Positions 40,101 through 47,034 of a stretch of DNA of 64,000 bases are shown here, in pieces. The DNA comes from Candidatus Microthrix subdominans (GTDB lineage: Bacteria > Actinomycetota > Acidimicrobiia > Acidimicrobiales > Microtrichaceae): the NCBI GenBank assembly GCA_016719385.1, contig JADJZA010000007.1:62001-126000 (forward strand), given 5' to 3'. The notes beneath the pieces are model-generated. The model was not told where the DNA came from. It searched no databases and saw only the letters and a program-made list of their open reading frames with translations. Positions within the stretch are counted from its first letter, which is position 1. Every line of letters begins with the position of its first letter. Made by a program: the position numbers and the translations under genes.

Positions 40101-41281
40101 AGCCGTTGATCGAGGCGCTGATCGGCGATCTGGCTGCCGGTACGGCCCGGCAGCTGTTGAAGGATCAGCCGGCGGTTCGTAACGTCGGCTCGCTCGAGGT
40201 GATGACGGCGGCGGTCTTGGCGCTTATCTGCGATGGGGCCGACGAGGAGGCACGTTCGGAGTTACTGGGCTTCGCCGTGGCCGCGTCGGTCGGGTCGGGC
40301 CTCGGCGATTTGATGGGAGGTGGACGTCCGCTGGCGCCCTGGCGCAGCGACCTGGAGTTGCTGCGCAACGGCCAGCTCCACCGCGGCATGGCCCAGGGCA
40401 GCACCATTTCGTTCGACGGCGCGGGCAACGAGGGGGGCGAACTCCACGAGGTGGGTTCGGCTCGTCGATTCGGTGGCGTGCACGGGGCCCGAACCCGAGA
40501 CGACATTCGTCGGGTCAGCGCCCAGATGGAGCGCCCGCCGAGTTGGTCGTTGCACCCCCAGCACCGAGTGCCGAGCGACCCCGACCCGGCGACCGTCGAT
40601 CGACTGATCGAAGCCGACACGCCCTACCCGCCGGATGCCCCTCTGCTCGACCCCGACCAGGGCCATCCCGATGCCAACGACGCTGATCGCAGTGACCCCG
40701 ATGTCAACGGCACCGATCCCAGCGACACGGTGCCGGCGGTCAAAGCCGCTGATTCCTTCGACTCGGTCGGGCACGACGATCGTCCGCTCGGCGAGCCCCT
40801 TTTCGCGCTCCCCCCGTCCCTTGGTTCGGTCGCCGATGACGCTGGGATGCCGGAGATCGGCCTCACGCCGGAACTGCTCCAGGTCGCCGCCCGCTATCCG
40901 GCGATCGGTGCGGTTGCTGCGTTGGCTGAAGCGGTGGGCGATCAACCCGAGCGGGCGGAGGCGTTGTGCAGGACGGTGGGCCGCTCGAAACGAGCGACCT
41001 ACCACGACGGTGCGCTGGCCCTCCTGTCGGTTGGCGTGGCGGCCGCTCGAACCGACCGGCCGACCGCCGCCATCGAGGCGGTGGAGGGGGCACGGGCGCA
41101 GGTGGCTCCCACGGGCGACCGCTTGTTGGGGGCCATCGTCGCGTTGGGCGCGGCCGAGATCGCCACATCGGTGGGCGACGACCGGGCCGAAGCGTGGGCG
41201 CGGTCGGCCGATCTTGCCTGGGAGGATCTGGCGGTCAAACCCAAGGGCTGGCGTCGCCTGTGGCGTCGGGTGCTGCCCTGA
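37163..41281 (+). CDS. Class III adenylate cyclase with N-terminal zinc ribbon, AAA/STAND ATPase and TPR region
   Basis: 1372 residues. Residues 3-21 form a zinc ribbon (CPTCG and CPSCG). The cyclase homology domain (about 33-215) keeps the two metal aspartates Asp40 (FADLVGFTGL) and Asp84 (KIVGDAIVALFG), the adenine-contact Lys80 and Thr148, and the transition-state Asn155 and Arg159 (MGDVVNVAARL), so it should make cAMP. A P-loop ATPase follows (LLSGDAGVGKSRLADELADR), with RLTDLHWADDSVLALL as Walker B. Residues 640-1050 are helical TPR-like repeats, then an acidic Pro/Asp linker near 1140-1230 and a helical end. Such STAND-linked cyclases are common in actinobacteria; the ligand sensed is unknown. 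Confidence 0.88.
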   Translation: MQCPTCGTEVPPGARFCPSCGASVSAPTEERRVVSVLFADLVGFTGLSEQLDHEQVKHLVDGAFERLVHDVVSFGGRVDKIVGDAIVALFGAPVAHEDDAERAVRAALRMQASLEEYATETGVEVRMRVGVNTGEVLVGALRAGGDYTAMGDVVNVAARLQTSADPGSVLVGEPTRHATEDAIRYESRGKLLVRGRDQPVDAHLAIEPVARPGERPWSPRVPLVGRHAELALLGDAVTNAIDRRRAMVLLLSGDAGVGKSRLADELADRAAGVNGARVLTGRFIPYGEANQWSAIAEVLRQGLGLAEDASEAEASEAATSSIAALLDPVIDGNDLDGVVNGVLHLMGYDSPLRDTEPSRARVEATRALVSYMSASIRRGPILVRLTDLHWADDSVLALLDELVERLAAAPLVVLATGRRSLTRRWSPRAGRHDILVMNLDPLGPDDALALLRRLSRDQDLSGEVATVLLERSGGNPLFLEELVRFVQRQAELEPASADRPGVRSDGLQSLPELPDTLRGLLSARMDALEGGEVEVVEDAAVWGPTGSLIVLEEMGRARGVEAERMSETLRRLAQKDVLVLSGGDWCFRNDVLREVAYGRLTKTERLRRHRDVATYLSALADTRDADDGLVETVARHYTEAALLQRSLLGADQVDPELDEAALAWTEDAAERAEAGANWLLADRLFGRAMEVLGDEQADRRVAYLLGRAGARLQRWAIEEAGADLDEAGALTDSHPVAEARVHLLRADLERRRGRFERAERLAEGARRALQRVGATAELAEAFRMLGMIRLFSGAVAEAEAPATRALELYRKLDNPQGEAWATQHLAWIAFMLGRIGEGERRIEASVRMFEAAGDRAGMMWSLGLEANLLFHNGFIEEAAEVAEVVFEEAQTSDDIWAQGMMISVLAQVELWRGRTSVAVRGAERAVELLEPLGDPFGLTQARVLLGRALVMAGRVQHGLAELDRAARENGDKLTNQFVAQPLIEALIGDLAAGTARQLLKDQPAVRNVGSLEVMTAAVLALICDGADEEARSELLGFAVAASVGSGLGDLMGGGRPLAPWRSDLELLRNGQLHRGMAQGSTISFDGAGNEGGELHEVGSARRFGGVHGARTRDDIRRVSAQMERPPSWSLHPQHRVPSDPDPATVDRLIEADTPYPPDAPLLDPDQGHPDANDADRSDPDVNGTDPSDTVPAVKAADSFDSVGHDDRPLGEPLFALPPSLGSVADDAGMPEIGLTPELLQVAARYPAIGAVAALAEAVGDQPERAEALCRTVGRSKRATYHDGALALLSVGVAAARTDRPTAAIEAVEGARAQVAPTGDRLLGAIVALGAAEIATSVGDDRAEAWARSADLAWEDLAVKPKGWRRLWRRVLP

Positions 41282-41374
41282 AGCTGGGTGATCCGATCGA
41301 CAAGCCGCTCGGATCACCACGGCTCTTCCCCCTCAGCCCCCGGCGAGTCGGCCCCGTCGAGGATGCTGACTGAC

Positions 41375-41402
41375 GGCGGTCACGCCCGCAGGCGTGACCG
41401 CC
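41375..41402. terminator. Hairpin after the adenylate cyclase gene
   Basis: GGCGGTCACGC pairs perfectly with GCGTGACCGCC around a six-base loop (11 pairs). It is followed by TCAATAGT rather than a T-run, so termination is likely but not of the classical type. Confidence 0.6.
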
Positions 41403-41559
41403 TCAATAGTCGACCAAGTTAGTCGGGTAGTAGCTCCATCTCAATTCTTGACCAGATATGTCAACTTTCAGGCTGAGCGCCACGGTGAGGTGGCGGACTC
41501 ACGTCGGAGTGTGGCGAAACCCGGTGACCCATGGCATGCTTACTTTTGCTAGCACTGAG

Positions 41560-41588
41560 TTGACTCCAGTTGCCACGCTAGCTATAGT
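41560..41588 (+). promoter_or_regulatory. Strong sigma-70-type promoter of the phasin-like gene
   Basis: TTGACT (41560-41565), a 17-base spacer and TATAGT (41583-41588) form the closest match to a consensus promoter in the window. The -10 lies inside an imperfect palindrome GCTAGCTATAGTTAGC. Transcription would start near 41595, giving a leader of about 58 bases with an AGGAGG ribosome-binding site, unlike the leaderless genes around it. Confidence 0.8.
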
Positions 41589-41652
41589 TAGCATCGTTAC
41601 ATCGAAGAGCAAGCGGCTCGGCAAACGCCAGGGCCCGCCAGGAGGCACCAAA

Positions 41653-41985
41653 ATGAGCACCACCATTCTCGACCGAGTTGTTGAAGTTGAAGACCAGATC
41701 GTCGACTCGATCGGCCAGGTCAAGGAGCCGGTCGTGAGCGCCACCGAAGCTGCGACCAAGTTCGTCCAGGAGCGGGTTGAGGTCGCACTGCGCCCGGTCC
41801 CGATGGCCGAGAAGCTCCCGACGCCTGAAGAGGTGCTGAACGCGCAGTTCGACTTCGCCAGCAAGCTGCTCGTCACTTCCAAGGACGTGGCCCTCGCCGT
41901 GGCCAAGGCCGCTGCGCCCGTCACCAACAAGTGGCTGGACCGCAAGCCCAAGCCCGTGCGCGCTGCCAAGAAGAGCGCCGCCTGA
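41653..41985 (+). CDS. Phasin/HBHA-like small helical protein
   Basis: 110 residues, nearly all helical, no signal peptide or membrane segment. The middle part (EVLNAQFDFASKLLVTSKDV, ALAVAKAAAPV) resembles the amphipathic core of phasins, proteins that coat polyhydroxyalkanoate granules, and the Lys/Pro/Ala tail (PVRAAKKSAA) recalls the tails of mycobacterial heparin-binding hemagglutinin and of histone-like proteins. A granule or lipid-droplet coat is the favoured reading, a DNA-binding role the alternative. The ATG follows AGGAGG at a good distance; an upstream in-frame ATG would read through the promoter and is rejected. Promoter and terminators suggest an abundant product. Confidence 0.6.
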   Translation: MSTTILDRVVEVEDQIVDSIGQVKEPVVSATEAATKFVQERVEVALRPVPMAEKLPTPEEVLNAQFDFASKLLVTSKDVALAVAKAAAPVTNKWLDRKPKPVRAAKKSAA

Positions 41986-41989
41986 TCGG

Positions 41990-42073
41990 CTGGGGTGAGT
42001 CCGAAGGGGCTTACCCCATCATTTCTGGAGTTCGGGGACCTACCCTCCCCCCCCCTCGGGTCCCCGAATCTCC
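41990..42073 (+). other. Tandem 3' hairpins after the phasin-like gene
   Basis: Two stem-loops follow the stop: TGGGGTGAG with CTTACCCCA (41990-42018), then a long one in which GGAGTTCGGGGACC (42027-42040) pairs with GGTCCCCGAATCTCC (42059-42073) with one bulged base. They precede a classical terminator and may protect the mRNA end. Confidence 0.6.
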
Positions 42074-42122
42074 ATCTCGTTCGCACTCCGTTCTCCCCCC
42101 CCTTACGTGACGTGCGAGCGCT

Positions 42123-42158
42123 GACCGGCCCCCCTCAGTGGGGGCCGGTCGTCTTTTT
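42123..42158 (+). terminator. Factor-independent terminator
   Basis: GACCGGCCCCC and GGGGGCCGGTC form an 11-pair stem with a six-base loop, followed by GTCTTTTT. This is the only classical terminator seen in the window. Confidence 0.9.
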
Positions 42159-42257
42159 GGATCGTCCTTGCCGTCTGCCGAACCGAGGAGCCCGCGCTTC
42201 GGCACACGGCCCTCCGTTCGTGTGGTCGGGGACCCCTGGGCTTGACCCGTCGCCCAG

Positions 42258-43553
42258 TCAGCGGAGCTCCGCCGCCACGCGTTCGCCGATGGCCAGACTC
42301 GCCGTCGCCGCCGGGGAGGGCGCATTCAGCACGTGGGTGATCCGGCCGACCGAAGCGATCACGAAGTCGTCCTCCAGGCCGCCGTCGCCGCGCAGAGCCT
42401 GGGCTCGCACCCCGGCGGGGGACGGCTCCAGATCGCCTGCCATGATGCCAGGCACCAGCTCGGCGACCGATGCGGCAAAGCGCCGGCGCGAGAGCGATCG
42501 GGCTACCTCATCGAGGCCGACCCGCCAGTACCTCCCGGCCAGGTGCCACACCGGAGGGTTGGCCAACAGGCGAGCCACCTCCAACGGATCGATTCGGCCC
42601 CAGCGGTACCCGTCTCGGGCCAGTGCCAGCACCGCGTTGGGTCCAGCGTGCACTTCGTCGTCGACCCCGCGGCTGAGGTGCACCCCCAGAAAGGGCAGCT
42701 CGGGGTCGGGCACCGGGTAGATCAGTTCCCGCACCCACCCGGCGGCACCGGGCCTCAACCGGTGGTATTCCCCCCGAAACGCCACGATGCTCAGCCGCTT
42801 CGCGGTCGAGCGGGCCTTGCCAGGCGGATGCCGGGTGGTAGCGCCCGTTCCAAGGCTGGCGTCGGCGTCGGAACCTTCGCTACCCGATGATGCCCGGCAC
42901 GGTCGATGGGTCCGGCGCTCGAGGCGGTCGGCCCACAGGCCGGCGCAGGCCACCACCTGCCCGGTGCGGACCGTGCCGTGGTCGGTGTGAACGCTCACGC
43001 CGCCGCGTTCCTCGGCCAGCTCCAGCACCCTCCAGCCCAGATGCACTGCGTCCGGACCGATCTCGGCCAACGTCGCCGCCACCTGCCGGTAGTCGATCAC
43101 TCCGGTTGCCGGCACGAACAGCCCGGCCTTGCCGACGGCATGGGGCTCGTGCTCGGCGATGTCGGCCGGCCCGAGCCGTTCGGCCGCCACACCGTTGGCT
43201 GCGCCCCGTCGCGCCAGCTCATCCAGGGCCGGCAGCTGTTCGTTGCGCGTGGCAAGCACCACTTTGCCGCCGATGCGATGGGCTACGCCGTGCTCGCCGG
43301 CAAAATCCACCATTGCCCGCTGGCCTCGCACCGCCAGCTCGGCCTTGGCCGAACCCGGGCGGTAGTACAGCCCGCTGTGCAGGACTCCCGAGTTGCGTCC
43401 GCTCTGATGGTGGGCCAATTCGGCCTCTTGCTCCAGCACCATGATCGTCCGAGTCGGAAACCGCTGGCGCGCAGCCCAGGCCACCGCCAGGCCCACGATT
43501 CCTCCGCCGACGACGACCATGTCGGCATCCACCGGTTCCAAGCTGGGCGTCAT
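42258..43553 (-). CDS. lhgO: L-2-hydroxyglutarate oxidase (FAD-dependent)
   Basis: 431 residues. LhgO oxidises L-2-hydroxyglutarate to 2-oxoglutarate and passes electrons to the membrane chain. The FAD-binding start is MVVVGGGIVGLAVAWAARQR; HHQSGRNSGVLHSGLYYRPG, KAELAVRGQRAMVDFA and ATGVIDYRQVAATLAEIG are family-specific, as are FRGEYHRL and LIYPVPDPELPFLGVHLSR. About 40 extra hydrophilic residues (from RRTHRPCRASSGSEG to RSTAKRL) interrupt the domain near residues 218-257, in a place where relatives have a short turn. Start ATG follows GAGGAG directly; a later ATG at codon 12 is possible. Confidence 0.85.
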   Translation of the reverse strand: MTPSLEPVDADMVVVGGGIVGLAVAWAARQRFPTRTIMVLEQEAELAHHQSGRNSGVLHSGLYYRPGSAKAELAVRGQRAMVDFAGEHGVAHRIGGKVVLATRNEQLPALDELARRGAANGVAAERLGPADIAEHEPHAVGKAGLFVPATGVIDYRQVAATLAEIGPDAVHLGWRVLELAEERGGVSVHTDHGTVRTGQVVACAGLWADRLERRTHRPCRASSGSEGSDADASLGTGATTRHPPGKARSTAKRLSIVAFRGEYHRLRPGAAGWVRELIYPVPDPELPFLGVHLSRGVDDEVHAGPNAVLALARDGYRWGRIDPLEVARLLANPPVWHLAGRYWRVGLDEVARSLSRRRFAASVAELVPGIMAGDLEPSPAGVRAQALRGDGGLEDDFVIASVGRITHVLNAPSPAATASLAIGERVAAELR

Positions 43554-43733
43554 CTCCTCAGTCTGCCCGCCTTGGCGATGCCGGGCAGCAGGAGTTGCAG
43601 CGCTGGGTCTCCCTGTCTCCTGCTGCGCCGGGTGTGGGAGGGGATCTTCGTCGTTGCGACGACACGAAGCTGCCTTGAGGGCCAGAGCGGGGCGTGCCCG
43701 TGCAACCGGGGCACCGATGCGACACTGGTGGAC

Positions 43734-44664
43734 ATGGCCAACGGTCGGTTCGCCCCCAGCCCCTCGGGCCCGCTGCACGTCGGCAACCTGCGCACCGCGA
43801 TGCTGGCCTGGTTGTTCGCCCGCAGCACTATCGGACGCTTTGGCATGCGCATGGAAGACCTGACCACCGGTGCCGCACCGGTGGCCGAGGCCGAGCAGCT
43901 GGCCGACCTCGAGGCGCTCGGGCTGGACTGGGACGGGCCGGTCACCCACCAGTCAAAGCATTCCGAGCGCTATCGGGCTGCGTTGGCCGAGCTGGAGGCA
44001 GGCGGTCGTATCTACCCCTGTTTTTGCACCAGGCGGGAGATCCGCGAGGCCGGCGCGGCACCGCACGGCGAAATTGACCTGCACCGATACCCGGGCACGT
44101 GTCGGTCCCTCGGCGCAGCCGAGCGGGCTCGCCGGGCTGAGTTCCGCTCTCCGGCACTTCGGCTGGATGCCCAAGAGGCAGAGGTGAGCGTGGTCGATCG
44201 CCTGCTCGGGCCGCTGACCAGCGTGGTCGACGACTTCGTGCTGCAGCGGGGCGACGGGGTGGCCGCCTACAACTTGGCAGTCGTCGTCGACGATGCGGCC
44301 GAGGGTGTCGAGGAGGTGGTGCGCGGTGACGACCTGTGGCCCTCCACGCCCCGACAGGTGTTGCTGGGTCGCCTGCTCGGGCTGCCCATCCCCGGCGTTT
44401 GCCCATGTGCCGCTGGTCCTGGGGCCCCTGGGTGAGCGCTTGGCCAAGCGGGACGGTGCGGTCACGCTGGCCGATCGGCGGGCGCTGGGCGAGAGCCCCG
44501 ATGATGTGCGCGGGCGGCTGGCCCGCAGCCTCGGCCTGGCCGAGAGGGGGGAGTGCCCAACGATGGTCGATCTGCTCGATCGCTTCGACCCGGCTGCATT
44601 ACCGGCGGAACCATGGACCTTCGATCCGAGCGGTGATCAACCCGCCGTTGACCCTTTTGCTTAA
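43734..44664 (+). pseudogene. gluQ: Glutamyl-Q tRNA(Asp) synthetase, interrupted by a frameshift
   Basis: GluQ attaches glutamate to queuosine in tRNA(Asp). The first part reads MANGRFAPSPSGPLHVGNLR (HIGH-like motif), keeps the zinc-binding CFCTRREI and YPGTC region, and EVVRGDDLWPSTPRQVLLGR. At a run of four C (44391-44394) the frame fails: the original frame stops at 44435, while the next frame continues AFAHVPLVLGPLGERLAKRD, including the KMSKS-like LAKRDG, to a stop at 44664. Removing one C restores a full-length protein of about 309 residues. It is either a sequencing error or a fresh mutation, since nothing else is decayed. The gene ends within the TetR operator. Confidence 0.85.
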
Positions 44665-44690
44665 TGCCATTAGGTTTCCTAGGTGGCATT
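44648..44690 (+). promoter_or_regulatory. Promoter and operator of the TetR-hydroxylase operon
   Basis: TTGACC (44648-44653), 17 bases, TAGGTT (44671-44676), then six bases to the GTG start: a leaderless promoter. Around it lies a dyad, AATGCCA (44663-44669) with TGGCATT (44684-44690), and inside it TAGG-TTT-CCTA (44671-44681). The -10 box is within the dyad, the layout expected for an autoregulated TetR gene. Confidence 0.75.
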
Positions 44691-45408
44691 GGAAACAGAC
44701 CGGCGAACCCGCAAGCGGCTGGCACGACGGCGGGAGTTGCTCGACATCGCCGCAGACCTGTGGGACGAAGGTGGTCCCGAGGCGCTGACCCTGGCTGCGA
44801 TTGGTGAGCGAGCCGACCTGACCGCCCCGTCGCTGTACACCTACTTCCCCTCCAAGTCCGCCATCGTCGCCGCCCTGCAGCGGGATGCGTTGGAGGTGTT
44901 GGCCCAGGCCGCCCGGGAGGCGGTCGACGCCTGGAGTGCCCCCGACGGGTCCGACCCGCACGTGGTCGCGCTGGGCCGCCTGGTCGCCTTTTCGGACCTC
45001 ACCATGCGGGCACCGACCGAACACCCGCTGGAGTTCGGCCTTCAGCAACGCCTGATGGCCAGCCCCGGCCTGGAGGACCCCAACGATGCGGCCGGCGTAC
45101 TGCCGGCAGCCTTCGAGGCGCTGGCGGTTCCCGCTGCTCTGATCGACCAGGCCGTCGAGGCTCGGGCCGTCGATGCCACCGATCCGGAAACGATGTTGGG
45201 GGCAGCCGATTCGTCGACGGTGCGGGCCGTGCGCTGGTTGGCGGCGCTGCACGGCGCGTTGGCGGTCGATGCGCTGCCCGTGGGGGTTCCTGCCGACGGC
45301 CACACCATGGGGCGGCTGCTCACCTGCGACCTGCTGCGGGGCTGGGGCGCCGATGCCGAACGACTCGTCGATGCGCAGGCCCTGGCCGACGACTGGAGAC
45401 ACCGATGA
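44683..45408 (+). CDS. TetR-family transcriptional regulator
   Basis: 241 residues. The DNA-binding domain is at residues 10-58: ARRRELLDIAADLWDEGGPE, ALTLAAIGERADLTAPSLYT and YFPSKSAIVAAL, the standard TetR helix-turn-helix. The ligand domain is helical and not recognisable to subfamily. It starts with GTG inside a dyad that should be its own operator, and ends with an ATGA overlap onto a fatty acid hydroxylase gene, so it most likely controls that gene together with itself, perhaps in response to a lipid. Confidence 0.88.
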   Translation: MALETDRRTRKRLARRRELLDIAADLWDEGGPEALTLAAIGERADLTAPSLYTYFPSKSAIVAALQRDALEVLAQAAREAVDAWSAPDGSDPHVVALGRLVAFSDLTMRAPTEHPLEFGLQQRLMASPGLEDPNDAAGVLPAAFEALAVPAALIDQAVEARAVDATDPETMLGAADSSTVRAVRWLAALHGALAVDALPVGVPADGHTMGRLLTCDLLRGWGADAERLVDAQALADDWRHR

Positions 45409-46040
45409 CCGAGATCCTGTTGATGATCGTCGCCTTCGTCGGAGGGTGGATCGGGTGGACGCTGGCCGAATACGTCCTGCACCGCTTCGCCATGCATGCC
45501 CTGGGTGGCAAGGGCATCATGAGTCGGGAGCATCTCGAACACCACGTGACGTCGTCGTGGTCGTTCGATCCCGTCATCCTGCTTGCCTGGGCGGGCATTT
45601 TCCTTGTCGGGTGCGCCGTCTGGATACCGCTCACCCGCCTGGCCGGTGCCAGCTGGCCGGTCGCCGCGTCGGTGGCCGTCGGCTGGGGGGTGGGGTACTT
45701 CTTCTACGAGTTCTTCCACGCCCGGGCCCACCTCGTTCCACCCACCGGCACCTACAGCACCTGGCTGCGCCGCCATCACTTCCACCACCACTTTGGCCAC
45801 CCCATGGCCAACCACGGGGTCAGCGTCATGTGGTGGGACCGGGCGTTCGGCACCTTGGAGCGTCCCGACACCGTCCGGGTTCCCCGCCGCCTGGCCCTGC
45901 CGTGGTTGGTCGATGACTCCGGCGAGCTGCTGCCCGAGTTCGTTGACGACTACCGGTTGGTCGGCTCGGCCGACGCGGGCGAGCGGGAGGCCATGTTGGA
46001 CCGTGCCCGGGCGTTCGCCTCGGTGGCGCCGGTCGACTGA
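45405..46040 (+). CDS. Fatty acid hydroxylase/sterol desaturase superfamily protein
   Basis: 211 residues with membrane segments near 5-25, 55-80 and 85-105. The di-iron histidines are in LAEYVLHRFAMHAL, REHLEHHVTSS, EFFHARAHLV, LRRHHFHHHFGH and MANHGVSVMWWD, the eight-histidine pattern of membrane hydroxylases, desaturases and carotenoid hydroxylases. Such enzymes use O2 at the membrane surface on lipid chains or sterol/hopanoid-like substrates; which one is not readable. Start ATG overlaps the TetR stop, so both are made from one transcript. Confidence 0.85.
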   Translation: MTEILLMIVAFVGGWIGWTLAEYVLHRFAMHALGGKGIMSREHLEHHVTSSWSFDPVILLAWAGIFLVGCAVWIPLTRLAGASWPVAASVAVGWGVGYFFYEFFHARAHLVPPTGTYSTWLRRHHFHHHFGHPMANHGVSVMWWDRAFGTLERPDTVRVPRRLALPWLVDDSGELLPEFVDDYRLVGSADAGEREAMLDRARAFASVAPVD

Positions 46041-46056
46041 GCCGAGTGACCGGCGG

Positions 46057-46980
46057 TTATCGACCTTCCAGGAACTGCTGGTAGCGCCACTCCAGGCGAT
46101 CCCGGTTGGGCCGATCAACCCGTTTCTTGGGAACGACGCGCAGCGGTTGGCGGTGCAGCGCCTGGATCCCGTGCTGGAGCATTGGCCCGTCCACCTCGTC
46201 GAGCAGGTCCTCGTTCACCTCAACCACGAGGTCCGGGCGGACGCCGAGGAAGCGGGCGTCGTACGCGGCGTGGTGGATCTTGCACAGCGAGAGCCCGTTG
46301 GGCGTGATTGCCAACCCGTCCGGCTGATCGTCGGGGACGATGTGGGCGGCGTCGAGCAGGGGTGAATGCCGAAGCGAGCACATCGAGCAGCGCTGGTCGT
46401 AGGCGGTGAGCACCCGGGTACGAAAGCCGTGCTGATGCAGACGGGTCTTGGCCGACCGCACGGCGTAGGAGCGGCCGTCGATCTCGGCGGGAACCCCGCG
46501 CGGAGCTGTATCGCCAGGTTCACCCGGCGCTGCCGCGATGACGAGGTCGACCCTGAGCTCCCCCGGGTGGTCCCCGCTGACGTACACCGGGAACTCAGCC
46601 AGGTACCGGCCGCTGCTGACGCCGTAGAGGTACACGAGGGGAAGTCGGTGTTCCCAGGCCCGACGGAGCGCCCGATTGGTCCACAGGTCGGGGTCCTCGC
46701 CCTGGTAGGCGTAGGACAGCCGACTCTCGTCGATCCAACGGTCGAGGTAGGGAGGGGGTTGACCTGCGGGTGGAGCGGTCGTCATGACCGAGATCGGGGC
46801 GTCGAGCGACCTGGGCTTGTGGATCCCGAGGCCGCTGGACATCACACCAATTCGGTGACCGTCGACGTCGATACCCTGCTGGAGATTCTTGGCCGGGAGC
46901 GCGTCGGGATGAGCTTTGGACAGCTCGGCCAGCCAAGCGAAGACCTGCGAACGCACCCTGTGCTCCCACTCCAGGTCCAT
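46057..46980 (-). CDS. HNH endonuclease (putative restriction-type)
   Basis: 307 residues. The C-terminal third has a zinc-linked HNH site: RCSMCSLRHSPLLDAAHIVP followed by NGLSLCKIHHAAYDARFLGV, with the Cys pairs and the H-x(n)-N-x(8)-H residues intact. This form (PF13391 type) is found in nucleases annotated as restriction enzymes for modified or foreign DNA. The N-terminal part (SSGLGIHKPRSLDAPISVMT, RLSYAYQGEDPD) probably recognises DNA. No methyltransferase partner is adjacent. The ATG is six bases after a TAGCGT box. Convergent with the hydroxylase gene 16 bases away. Confidence 0.82.
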   Translation of the reverse strand: MDLEWEHRVRSQVFAWLAELSKAHPDALPAKNLQQGIDVDGHRIGVMSSGLGIHKPRSLDAPISVMTTAPPAGQPPPYLDRWIDESRLSYAYQGEDPDLWTNRALRRAWEHRLPLVYLYGVSSGRYLAEFPVYVSGDHPGELRVDLVIAAAPGEPGDTAPRGVPAEIDGRSYAVRSAKTRLHQHGFRTRVLTAYDQRCSMCSLRHSPLLDAAHIVPDDQPDGLAITPNGLSLCKIHHAAYDARFLGVRPDLVVEVNEDLLDEVDGPMLQHGIQALHRQPLRVVPKKRVDRPNRDRLEWRYQQFLEGR

Positions 46981-46986
46981 TTTGGG

Positions 46987-46992
46987 ACGCTA
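46987..46992 (-). promoter_or_regulatory. -10 box of the HNH nuclease gene
   Basis: TAGCGT on the minus strand, six bases before the ATG; leaderless arrangement. Confidence 0.5.
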
Positions 46993-47034
46993 CTTCGCAG
47001 CCGCAGGTGACGGCGCCCTGTTGGGGTGCCTCGC

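Larger units (their letters stand above)
41282..41652. other. 371-base intergenic region before the phasin-like gene
   Basis: No gene is seen. It holds a small dyad (TGATCCGA with TCGGATCA, 41288-41315), the terminator-like hairpin at 41375-41402, an inverted repeat TTGAC-N7-GTCAA (41448-41464), several GCTAGC-like elements, and the strong promoter at 41560-41588. Its right half is clearly richer in A and T than the rest of the window. Confidence 0.7.

Noticed and set aside
41458..41652. 65-residue upstream extension of the phasin-like protein
   Set aside because: It would read through the strong promoter at 41560-41588 and the ribosome-binding site at the inner ATG.
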